Of a DNA stretch of 64,000 nucleotides, positions 13,601 to 25,600 are shown one piece after another (position 1 is the stretch's first letter; the number at the start of each line of letters is the position of its first letter). Position numbers and translations under genes: made by a program. Under the pieces are notes generated by a model. The model was given only the letters and a program-made list of their open reading frames with translations. It was not told where the DNA came from and ran no database searches. Location of the stretch: NCBI GenBank assembly GCA_007844125.1, contig CM017572.1, positions 27,516,248 through 27,580,247 on the forward strand. The letters are read 5' to 3'. This stretch comes from Sinonovacula constricta. Its lineage: Eukaryota > Mollusca > Bivalvia > Cardiida > Solecurtidae.

Positions 13601-16600
13601 CATAAGTAAGCAACATATGAAAAAAGGCATAAGTAAGAAACATATGGGGAAAAAAGGCATAAGTAAGCAACATATGAAAAAAAGGCATAAGTAAGCAGCA
13701 TATGAAAAAAGGCATAAGTAAGCAACATATGAAAAAAGGCATAAGTAAGCAGCATATGAAAAAAAGGCATAAGTAAGAAACATATGGGGAAAAAAGGCAT
13801 AAGTAAGCAACATATGAAAAAAGGCATAAGTAAGAAACATATGGGGAAAAAAGGCATAAGTAAGCAACATATGAAAAAAGGCATAAGTAAGAAACATATG
13901 GGAAAAAAGGCATAAGTAAGCAACATATGAAAAAAAGGCATAAGTAAGCAGCATATGAAAAAAGGCATAAGTAAGCAACATATGAAAAAAGGCATAAGTA
14001 AGCAGCATATGAAAAAAAGGCATAAGTAAGCAACATATGAAAAAAGGCATAACTAAGCAACATGTGAAAAAAGGCATAAGTAAGCAGCATATGAAAAAGG
14101 GCATAAGTAAGCAACATATGAAAAAAAGCATAAGTAAGCAGCATATGAAAAAAGCATAAGTAAGCAGCATATGAAAAAAAGCATAAATAAGCAACATATG
14201 AAAAAAAGGCATAAGTAAGCAGCATATGAAAAAAGGCATAAGTAAGCAACAGGTGAAAAAAGGCATAAGTAAGCAACAGGTGAAAAAAGGCATAAGTAAG
14301 CAACATATGAAAAAAGGCATAAGTAAAAAACATATAGAAAAAAAGGCATAAGTAAGCAACATATGAAAAAAGGCATAAGTAAGCAGCATATGAAAAAAGG
14401 CATAAGTAAGCAACATAAGAAAAAAGGCATAAGTTAGCAACATATAAAAAAAAAAGGCATAAGTAAGCAGCATATGAAAAAAGGCATAAGTAAGCAACAT
14501 ATGAAAAAAGGCATAACTAAGCAACATATGAAAAAAGGCATAAGTAAGCAGCATATGAAAAAGGACATAAGTAAGCAACATATAAAAAAAAGGCATAAGT
14601 AAGTAACATATGAAAAAAGGCATAAGTAAGCAACATATGAAAAAAGGCATAAGTAAGCAACATATGAAAAAATGCATAAGTAAGCAACAGATGAAAAAAG
14701 GCATAAATAAGCAACAGATGAAAAAAGGCATAAGTAAGCAACAGATGAAAAAAGGCATAAGTAAGCAACAGGTGAAAAAAGGCATAAGTAAGCAAGAGGT
14801 GAAAAAAGGCACAAGTAAGCAACATATGAAAAAAGGCATAAGTAAGAAACATATGGGAAAAAAAGGCATAAGTAAGCAACATATGAAAAAAGGCATAAGT
14901 AAGAAACATATGGGAAAAAAAGGCATAAGTAAGCAGCATATGAAAAAAGGCATAAGTAAGCAACCTATGAAAAAAGGCATAACTAAGCAACATATGAAAA
15001 AAGGCATAAGTAAGCAGCATATGAAAAAAAGGCATAAGTAAGCAACATATGAAAAAAGGCATAACTAAGCAACATATGAAAAAAGGCATAAGTAAGCAGC
15101 ATATGAAAAAGGGCATAAGTAAGCAACATATGAAAAAAAAAGGCATAAGTAAGCAACATATGAAAAAAGGCATAAGTAAGCAGCATATGAAAAAAGGCAT
15201 AAGTAAGCAGCATATGAAAAAAGGCATAAGTAAGCAACATATGGAAAAAAAAAAGGCATAAGTAAGCAACATATGAAAAAAAGGCATAAGTAAGCAGCAT
15301 ATAAAAAGGCATAACTAAGCAACATATGAAAAAAGGCATAACTAAGCAACATATGAAAAAAGGCATAAGTAAGCAGCATATGAAAAAGGGCAAAAGTAAG
15401 CAACATATGAAAAAAAGGCATAAGTAAGCAACATATGAAAAAAGGCATAACTAAGCAACATATGAAAAAAGGCATAAGTAAGCAGCATATGAAAAAGGGC
15501 AAAAGTAAGCAACATATGAAAAAAAGGCATAAGTAAGCAACATATGAAAAAAGGCATAACTAAGCAACATATGAAAAAAAGGCATAAGTAAGCAGCATAT
15601 GAAAAAGGACATAAGTAAGCAGCATATGAAAAAAGGCATAAGTAAGCAACATATGAAAAAAGGCATAAGTAAGCAACAGGTGAAAAAAGGCATAAGTAAG
15701 CAACATATGAAAAAAGGCATAAGTAAGAAACATATGGGGAAAAAAGGCATAAGTAAGCAACATATGAAAAAAGGCATAAGTAAGAAACATATGGGAAAAA
15801 AAGGCATAAGTAAGCAACATATGAAAAAAGGCATAAGTAAGCAACATATGAAAAAAGGCATAAGTAAGCAACATATGAAAAAAGGCATAAGTAAGCAGCA
15901 TATGAAAAAAAAAGGCATAAGTAAGCAACATATGAAAAAAGGCATAACTAAGCAACATATGAAAAAAGGCATAAGTAAGCAGCATATGAAAAAGGGCATA
16001 AGTAAGCAACATATGAAAAAAAGCATAAGTAAGCAGCATATGAAAAAAGCATAAGTAAGCAGCATATGAAAAAAAGCATAAATAAGCAACATATGAAAAA
16101 AAGGCATAAGTAAGCAGCATATGAAAAAAGGCATAAGTAAGCAACAGGTGAAAAAAGGCATAAGTAAGCAACAGGTGAAAAAAGGCATAAGTAAGCAACA
16201 TATGAAAAAAGGCATAAGTAAGAAACATATGGAAAAAAAAGGCATAAGTAAGCAACATATGAAAAAAGGCATAAGTAAGCAGCATATGAAAAAAAGGCAT
16301 AAGTAAGCAACATATGAAAAAAGGCATAAGTTAGCAACATATTAAAAAAAAGGCATAAGTAAGCAGCATATGAAAAAAGGCATAAGTAAGCAACATATGA
16401 AAAAAGGCATAACTAAGCAACATATGAAAAAAGGCATAAGTAAGCAGCATATGAAAAAGGACATAAGTAAGCAACATATAAAAAAAAAGGCATAAGTAAG
16501 TAACATATGAAAAAAGGCATAAGTAAGCAACATATGAAAAAAGGCATAAGTAAGCAACATATGAAAAAATGCATAAGTAAGCAACATATGAAAAAAGGCA

Positions 16601-19600
16601 TAAATAAGCAACAGATGAAAAAAGGCATAAGTAAGCAACATATGAAAAAAACATTTGTTAGAAGCATATGAAAAAAAGCATTACAAAGCGAATTTAAATA
16701 AAACCCATTTAACAATCTGAAACTCTGAAGTATTTTCTCCAAATACAACACAGCAATGTACAAAGTAACTGGCTTTAATACTTTTACTTTGCAGTATTGT
16801 TACTTTCTAAAACAAGAAACAACATAAGTTTGAAAACTTGTTCTCCATTAAATGCAGTCACCTGCAGCTGAACCTGAGCAGCCACTCAGTATTGCTGATA
16901 AGTTGGCAGCCAGAGGTCAAGGGAAGGTCACTGGGCGAGCTGCCAAACAGAGGGCCATAGCCAGGGGAGATAATATGGCTCCTGCACAGGTACATAAGAA
17001 ATGAAGAGTTCTGGTTCTTGGTTCCTAATTCTGTTTTGTGTAATTCCCTCTTTTAACAAATGAAAGAATTGTTTTAGTTATCTCCTTTATGGGAAGGTAT
17101 TTTCATTTACTTTATATATTGTTTGTTTGTTTTTTGTAACATCACACCAACACAATCATGGTCATATTGGAGACGTCCAGCTAATTATTGGTGGAGGAAG
17201 ATCCCAGACTTACGTCTGGATAGAACCACTGGCACACCGCAGGTTAGTGGAAAACCTCCCCACATGAAAGTTCTTGCCCCAACTGGGACTCGAACCCACG
17301 CGGTGAGGGGCTGAGGAGGAGTTAACAACTCTAACCACTCGGGCATGGGTGCCCCCTATACTTTATATAAGAAATATAATAAATTTTATTTGTAATTTTT
17401 TAATTTTTTTTAAAGTGCTCAACCTATTCAATAAATTCTTATTTCAGTTAATTAGATTCCTTTGTGCACATGCTTCAGTCTTAAATGTTTTCAGACGTAT
17501 AAAAAGTCGAAAAATGTTAAGTTTTCTACATTAAGTATATACCAAATACTTACCCACAAGGGCAGTAAGAATGTAGTTTTTTAATAGTTATAGTAAAGTC
17601 CCTTTAAATACAAAAAGAGGGACCGGACCTGGTAGCGCAATCGGTAGAGCATCGGCTCCTGGTACGTTAGGCCCCGGGTTCGATCCAGGGCTGCGACATA
17701 CCAAAGTCGTTAAAAATGGTAGTGGTATAGCTCCCTTGCTAACGCTCAAGCAAATATAAGGGAAGTTCCACGACTGGTTCGCCCGGTGTCAGGATAATGT
17801 GACTGGGTGTGGTATCATGCCAGGTGTTCACGGCATGCTATACACAGTGAAGGCAGCACTATATCTGCTTCAAGTGGACACCGTCTCCAGATAACTGAAA
17901 TACTGTTGGTGGGACGATAAACCTAATAATCAAAATCAAACAAAAAGAGGGAATAACTTCATGATTTTGTGAACAGCAACTGCTGGGTTGCGGTTCTTGG
18001 TTCATGTTGTTTCCACTTTTTTATTGCTTAAACAGGAATTACTGGCTTTTGATTTTAAATTAATTCGTTTTTTACCCTAGGATTGCATAAACAACCACTG
18101 TTATATATGTGATTTTCAAATGGTCTGTTCTGTCTTGTTTAATTGCATATCGGTATGATCTTGGTTGAGAATGTTTTTATACTAAAAGCTACTGTCATTA
18201 CTATTAGAGCAAATTGCACTGCAACACAGGAATATTGTTTAATTTTATCATAGATATGTGTTTTCTTAATGAAAACAATAAAACTTTTATAACGAACTTT
18301 GTATCCAAGCTTTGAGCAAGAACCTATTTTTAAGTTATATTTAAGGTATTTTTGGTTTAACCTTAAAGTTGGTACAAATTCCATGTTTATGGGTACTTTC
18401 TTTTTAACTTTGTTGTATTGGTGTGCTTTATGTTTATACAGTGACACTTTGTCGTCTCAACCTCAGAAATGGGGATATTCCTTGTATATGTCGGAGCAAA
18501 CTTGACTTATTTATTAGTCAAATTTTGGTAATTGTTTTTTTTAACATTTATTTGTATCCTTGTTTTAAATCTCTCATATGGCTGAGCAGTTAGAATAGCT
18601 GGAATCACTGACTTAAACTCCTCAGCCCTTCACCGCGTGGATTTAAATCCCAGTCAGGGCAAGAACCTTAATGTGGGGAGGTTTTCCAGCTAACCTGAGG
18701 TGCGCCGGTGGTTCTACCCAGGTATAAGTCTGGGGTCTTCCTCCACTAATAATTAGCTGGATGTCGCCAAAATGACCATAATTGTGTCGGTGCGATGTTA
18801 CAAAAAAACAAAAAAAAACAAATCACGCATACAAAAAACAAGCAAAATAATTTTTAATTTTTTATGACTCATACCATGAATACGTCAGTTATTTAAGGCA
18901 GTTATCTCGAAATCGAATTTACGAGGTTTGACCGAATGTGTTTGATCTGTTCTAACAGAAGAGGCTTCAGACAATGTTGAAGGAGCTTGATGAGGAGGAG
19001 AAGGCGGCCATTGTTAGGCTGGGAGATGCCAGTATAGCCTCTCCCTTCACCTCCAAACTGTCCACCATCATGTGCAGTAAGTATGATAGCCTCTCCCTTC
19101 ACCTCCAAACTGTCCACCATCATGTGCAGTAAGTATGATAGCCTCTCCCTTCACCTCCAAACTGTCCACCATCATGTGCAGTAAGTATGATAGTCTCTCC
19201 CTTCACCTCCAAACTGTCCACCATCATGTGCAGTAAGTATGATAGCCTCTCCCTTCACCTCCAAACTCTCCACCATCATGTGCAGTATGATAGCCTCTCC
19301 CTTCACCTCCAAACTGTCCACCATCATGTGCAGTAAGTATGATAGCCTCTCCCTTCACCTCCAAACTCTCCACCATCATGTGCAGTAAGTATGATAGCCT
19401 CTCCCTTCACCTCCAAACTCTCCACCATCATGTGTAGTAAGTATGGGGTGTTTTATCTGGTTTTTAATATCATTTTACACATCTTTCAATAAAAAAAAAA
19501 CACTGGACCTCGTAGCGCAATAGGTAGAGAATAAGCTCAAGGTATGGGAGGCCGCGGTTTGATCCCGGGCCGCGACATACAAATGTCATTAAAAATGGTA

Positions 19601-22600
19601 GTGGTATAGCTCCTTTGCTAATGCTCAAGCAAATATAAGGGTAGTTCCACAACTGGTTGGCCCGGTGTCAGGATAATGTGACTGAGTGCGGTTTCATGCC
19701 AGGTGTTCTCGGCATGCTATACACACTGAAGGCAGCACTATATCTGTCTCAAGTGAACACCGTCTCCAGATAACTGAAATACTGTTTGTGGGATGATAAA
19801 CCCAATAAACATAAATGAAAAAATATAATTTTTCACTTAAAGAGTGAAAGTGTGTATGTATTTAAACAGCTGTTATTTCTCTGCTCCAGCCATGTCAACA
19901 AACAGCCCCTAGTTTATAGAATATGAAAAGCTACATACTTATATCCCAGATTGTCATGCTACAGTGCCATCTCTTTTGTCAGTCTGTCATATGATCAAGC
20001 AATATATGTTAGTCATAATGTATCTGCAAAAATAGTACTTTTTCCTGCCTCTGTTTCATCCCTGTTTATAGTCTGTCATGTGATAATGTGTCTGCAAAAC
20101 ATAGTACTTTTTCCTGCCTCTGTTTCATCCCTGTTTCTAGTTTGTCATGTGATCAAGCAGCATGTGTTGGTGAAAACACCATTGTAAAACCGTAGCTTGT
20201 GTTTCCAGCATCCATTCCATCTTTATTTCCAGTCTGTCACGTGATCAAACAGGGCCGGTGCACATTGGTGACGACCCTCCAGATGTTCAAGATCCTGGCG
20301 CTGAATGCCCTGATTCTGGCATACAGTCAGAGTGTGTTGTACCTGGCAGGCGTCAAGTTCTCTGACACCCAGGCCACCATGCAGGGCCTTCTCTTGGCCG
20401 GATGCTTCCTCTTCATTTCCAGGTCCAAGGTAGGCCACAGAGTACATGACATTTATACCTCGATACCTTAAAATGTGACCAGTCGCTTGCAAAAACTCAA
20501 TTGGTAGAGTGACGGCTTGGGGATCAGGCAGTCGCGGGTTCAAACCCCAGCCGTGTCAAACCAATGACCTTAAAGTTGGTACATGTAGAAGGGGCTTCCC
20601 TCCAAACGCTCGGGGCTAAGGGGAAGTATTATGACTGACTTGTCGGTGTCAGTATAATGGAGCGCCCGGATTCAGTCCCTGGGCACCTTATAAGTGCCCC
20701 TGTGCTATATTGATAGAAATGTTGTTGCACAGTATCGGCAAAAATTACGGCAAATCCCATCCAATCCAATCCTTAAAAGGTACTAATTTTTAACCGTCTC
20801 CAGATAACTGAAATACTGATGGTGGGACAATAAACCCAACAAACGAAAAACTCATTTTTTTTAATCAATTAAACTTGTTTATAATTGAATTTTATTATTA
20901 TTATATCATCCAAAGCATCTGGCAAGTTATTCAAGGTTCTTTTCATGGTGGATAATAACATGCTGACTAAAACCTATCGGGAAAATTTATGTTGTTTTCA
21001 ATGCCTTTTCTGAGGTGCACCTATGGCATGGTGGTCGTGTCGACAACACTTGTAACACTTCTGCCTCTCACTACATAGGTTTATGGTTCAGAATGTAAGG
21101 CATTTGCAGTTTAAGTCACCGACATGGAGATATAAGGCTGTAGTTATCAGTCATTAAGTCTGGTTTTCCTGTAGTGGGTCTCATATATTCATAGTAAATT
21201 CTGAGTGAGAGTAAAAATAGATAACGAACAGATGAAAGTTCAAATATAGTGTTACATGGTTTAAATTGTTAAAGTATTGAAATATTAGATATAATTAACT
21301 TTTTTAGGACAAAAAGTTGTATGCTGCTGACTTGTGGTGGGCCGGTGGTTCTTTCCAGGCAATTTTCTAGGGTCTTCCTCCACTAAAAAGCTGGTCCTTG
21401 CTATAATGATCATGGCAGGTCGCAGCAGTGTATTTCAAAAACAAACAAGAATATGTAAAAATTATATAACTCAACACCACAAATACATGTATACTATTCA
21501 TGCTTGTATTAGATAAAGGAAAAGTGCTGGATACCTCTTTTGTTTTGTTAACATATTCTTTTATTATTTATTTGCATTATTTTGATGGCCCGTTGCATTT
21601 TTCTGCTTGCAGCCATTGAAGTACCTGTCTAAACAGCGCCCCTTGCCCAACATCTTCAACGTTTACACCATCCTGACAGTGCTGTGTCAGTTTGCCATCC
21701 ATTTTGTGTCCCTTGTCTACCTTGTACAGGAAGCCACCAGTCTCTCAGGAAAGTAAGTACACGTGCAACCAGGCACGTTTCTGCCATTATGCACTTTACG
21801 CATGTGCGTAACCGCCGTTTGAAAAATCTAAAGTCTAAAAGTACCAAAAGCACTACGAAAGTCGATGCCTAACCCGGGTTAGGAATGCTATATTTTATTT
21901 TCATAGTTTCTATGTTATAAAATCTTATTACCAGACCAATCACGTTGAAAAGGTTTAAAATAATTAAAGTTATACAAGTCAAATTTTAATCGTTCATATT
22001 TTGCGTTAAGTTCCTCGCGTGTCCGCATTTTACCTGTTATTCATTAAAAAAGAACAGAATATATTCAAAAGTATTACTACAAAGGTTATTCCCCTTGTAA
22101 TTGTGCGTAACTTCAAAAACGGCCCAGACACGCGCCTGCATGCAACCCTGCAACACGTCTCTCAACCTGACCTGGTAATGCAATCTGTAGAGCATCAACT
22201 CCAAGTACAGGAGGCCACAGGTGCGAACCTAGGCCACGACATACCAAAGTCCTTAAAAATGGTAGTGGTATAGCTCCCTTGCTAACACTCAAGCATATAT
22301 AAGGGTAGTTCCAAGACTGGTTGGCGATTAAAATCACACGATTAAAAGAATCTGACACTAATTGTCATGTAATACAAAGTCGTCCAGGAAATATATATTC
22401 TCGCTTACTTTCACTTTAATAAATAAAACAGTTAACTGCCTTTATACAAATAGAGATAACCACTTTGGTTAACAAACCAAGGAAGTTAAAGTTAACCAAT
22501 TGTTAAAAAATAACCAAATGTTAACCTTAACCATTGTTTTTACAATTGGCCCCTTGTTGTTCAAGAGCTTTCCAATGGTGTATAGCTTTTAATTTTCGGA

Positions 22601-25600
22601 CCACAAATGAAGAAATTATGAGAAAATAAAATTTATTATTCTATACAATTCATCAAAGATGGCTGCCAAGATAAGGGATTTTCACTGATGCGGAAACTAT
22701 CTATTACAGGACTGAAGAGAAGGTAGACCTAGAAGCCAAGTTCACGCCAAACATCCTTAACACCACCGTCTACATTATCTCCATGTCCCTACAGGTGTCA
22801 ACATTTGCTGTCAATTACAAGGTAGGCGTTACCATGGAAACGTAGATGGGTAGGTTTTAAAATAAGTTAATGTAATTTCATGCCAGAGCAATAAACAGTA
22901 AATGAGAAAAGAAAAAAAAAAAAAACAGTTGCTATGTTGACCATGTTTAATTCGAATGGTTTGGTTCCGGATTCCCAGTTGGCATGAAATCTCTCCCAGT
23001 GCAATATCCAGTTGGCATGAAATCTTTCCCAGTGCAATTCCCAGTTGGCATGAAATCTTTCCCAGTGCAATTCCCAGTTGGCATGAAATCTTTCCCAGTG
23101 CAATTCCCAGTTGGCATGAAATCTTTCCCAGTGCAGTTCCCAGTTGGCATGAAATCTTTCCCAGTGCAGTTCCCAGTTTGCATGAAATCTTTCCCAGTGC
23201 AATTCCCAGTTGGCATGAAATCTCTCCCAATGCAATTCCCAGTTGGCATGAAATCTATCCCAGTGCAATTCCCAGTTGGCATGAAATTATTCCCAGTGCA
23301 ATTCCCAGTGCAATTCCCAGTTGGCATGAAATCTTTCCCAATGCAATTCCCAGTTGGCATGAAATCTATCCCAATGCAATTCCCAATTTGCATGAAATCT
23401 ATCCCAATGCAATTCCCAGTTGGCATGAAATCTATCCCAATGCAATTCCCAGTTGGCATGAAATCTTTCCCAATGCAATTCCCAGTTGGCATGAAATCTT
23501 TCCCAGTGCAATTCCCAGTTGGCATGAAATTATTCCCAGTGCAATTCCCAGTTGGCATGAAATCTTTCCCAATGCAATTCCCAGTTGGCATGAAATCTAT
23601 CCCAATGCAATTCCCAATTTGCATGAAATCTATCCCAATGCAATTCCCAGTTGGCATGAAATCTATCCCAATGCAATTCCCAGTTGGCATGAAATCTTTC
23701 CCAATGCAATTCCCAGTTGGCATGAAATCTTTCCCAGTGCAATTCCCAGTTGGCATGAAATCTTTCCCAGTGCAATTCCCAGTTGGCATGAAATCTTTCC
23801 CAGCGCAATTCCCAGTTGGCATGAAATTATTCCCAGTGCAATTCCCAGTTGGCATGAAATCTTTCCCAGTGCAATTCCCAGTTGGCATGAAATCTTTCCC
23901 ACTGCAATTCCCAGTTGGCATGAAATCTTTCCCACTGCAATTCCCAGTTGGCATGAAATCTTTCCCAGTGCAATACCCAGTTGGCATGAAATCTTTCCCA
24001 CTGCAATTCCCAGTTGGCATGAAATCTTTCCCAGTGCAATTCCCAGTTGGCATGAAATCTTTCCCACTGCAATTCCCAGTTGGCATGAAATTATTCCCAG
24101 TGCAATTCCCAGTTGTCATGAAATCTTTCCCAGTGCAATTCCCAGTTGTCATGAAATCTTTCCCAATGCAATTCCCAGTTGGCATGAAATCTTTCCCAAT
24201 GCAATTCCCAGTTGGCATGAAATCTTTCCCAGTGCAATGCCCAGTTGTCATGAAATCTTTCCCAGTGCAATTCCCAGTTGGCATGAAATCTTTCCCAGTG
24301 CAATTCCCAGTTGTCATGAAATATCTCCCAGTGCAATTCCCAGTTGGCATGAAATCTTTCCCAATGCAATTCCCAGTTGGCATGAAATCTTTCCCAATGC
24401 AATTCCCAGTTGGCATGAAATCTTTCCCAGTGCAATACCCAGTTGGCATGAAATCTTTCCCACTGCAATTCCCAGTTGGCATGAAATCTTTCCCAATGCA
24501 ATTCCCAGTTGGCATGAAATCTATCCCAACGCAATTCCCAGTTGGCATGAAATCTTTCCCAATGCAATTCCCAGTTGTCATGAAATCTTTCCCAGTGCAA
24601 TTCCCAGTTGGCATGAAATCTTTCCCAGTGCAATTCCCAGTTGGCATGAAATCTTTCCCAGTGCAATTCCCAGTTGGCATGAAATCTTTCCCAGTGCAAT
24701 TCCCAGTTGGCATGAAATCTTTCCCAGTGCAATTCCCAGTTGGCATGAAATCTTTCCCAGTACAATTCCCCAGTTGGCATGAAATCTTTCCCAGTACAAT
24801 TCCCAGTTGGCATGAAATCTTTCCCAGTACAATTCCCAGTTGGCATGAAATCTATCCCAGTACAATTCTCAGTTGGCATGAAATCTATCCCAATGCAATT
24901 CCCAGTTGGCATGAAATCTATCCCAATGCAATTCCCAGTTGGCATGAAATCTTTCCCAGTACAATTCCCAGTTGGCATGAAATCTTTCCCAGTGCAATTC
25001 CCAGTTGGCATGAAATCTTTCCCAGTGCAATTCCCAGTTGGCATGAAATCTATCCCAATGCAATTCCCAGTTGGCATGAAATCTTTACCAGTGCAATTCC
25101 CAGTTGGCATGAAATCTTTCCCAGTGCAATTCCCAGTTGGCATGAAATCTTTCCAAGTACAATTCCCAGTTGGCATGAAATCTATCCCAATGCAATTCCC
25201 AGTTGGCATGAAATCTTTCCCAGTGCAATTTCCAGTTGGCATGAAATCTTTCCCAGTGCAATTCCCAGTTGGCATGAAATCTTTCCCAGTGCAATTCCCA
25301 GTTGGCATGAAATCTTTCCCAGTGCAATTCCCAGTTGGCATGAAATCTTTCCCAGTGCAGTTCCCAGTTGGCATGAAATCTTTCCCAATGCAATTCCCAG
25401 TTGGCATGAAATCTTTCCCAATGCAATTCCCAGTTGGTATGAAATCCTTTCCAGTGCAATTCCCAGTTGACATGAAATCTTTCCCAGTGCAATTCCCAGT
25501 TGGCATGAAATCTTTCCCAGTGCAATTCCCAGTTGGCATGAAATCTTTCCCAGTGCAGTTCCCAGTTTGCATGAAATCTTTCCCAGTGCAATTCCCAGTT

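Noticed and set aside
12559..13694. Lysine-rich ISKQHMKKG repeat proteins on plus
   Set aside because: The other strand of the same 27-bp satellite.
11735..16763. Long open frames on both strands (up to 863 codons, [13 protein letters not shown] repeats)
   Set aside because: Translation of a 27-bp satellite inside an ATP13A1 intron; both strands and several frames are open at once, with no splice or start context.
20223..20543. 106-codon minus-strand frame
   Set aside because: Shadow of the ATP13A1 membrane exon at 20233-20429.
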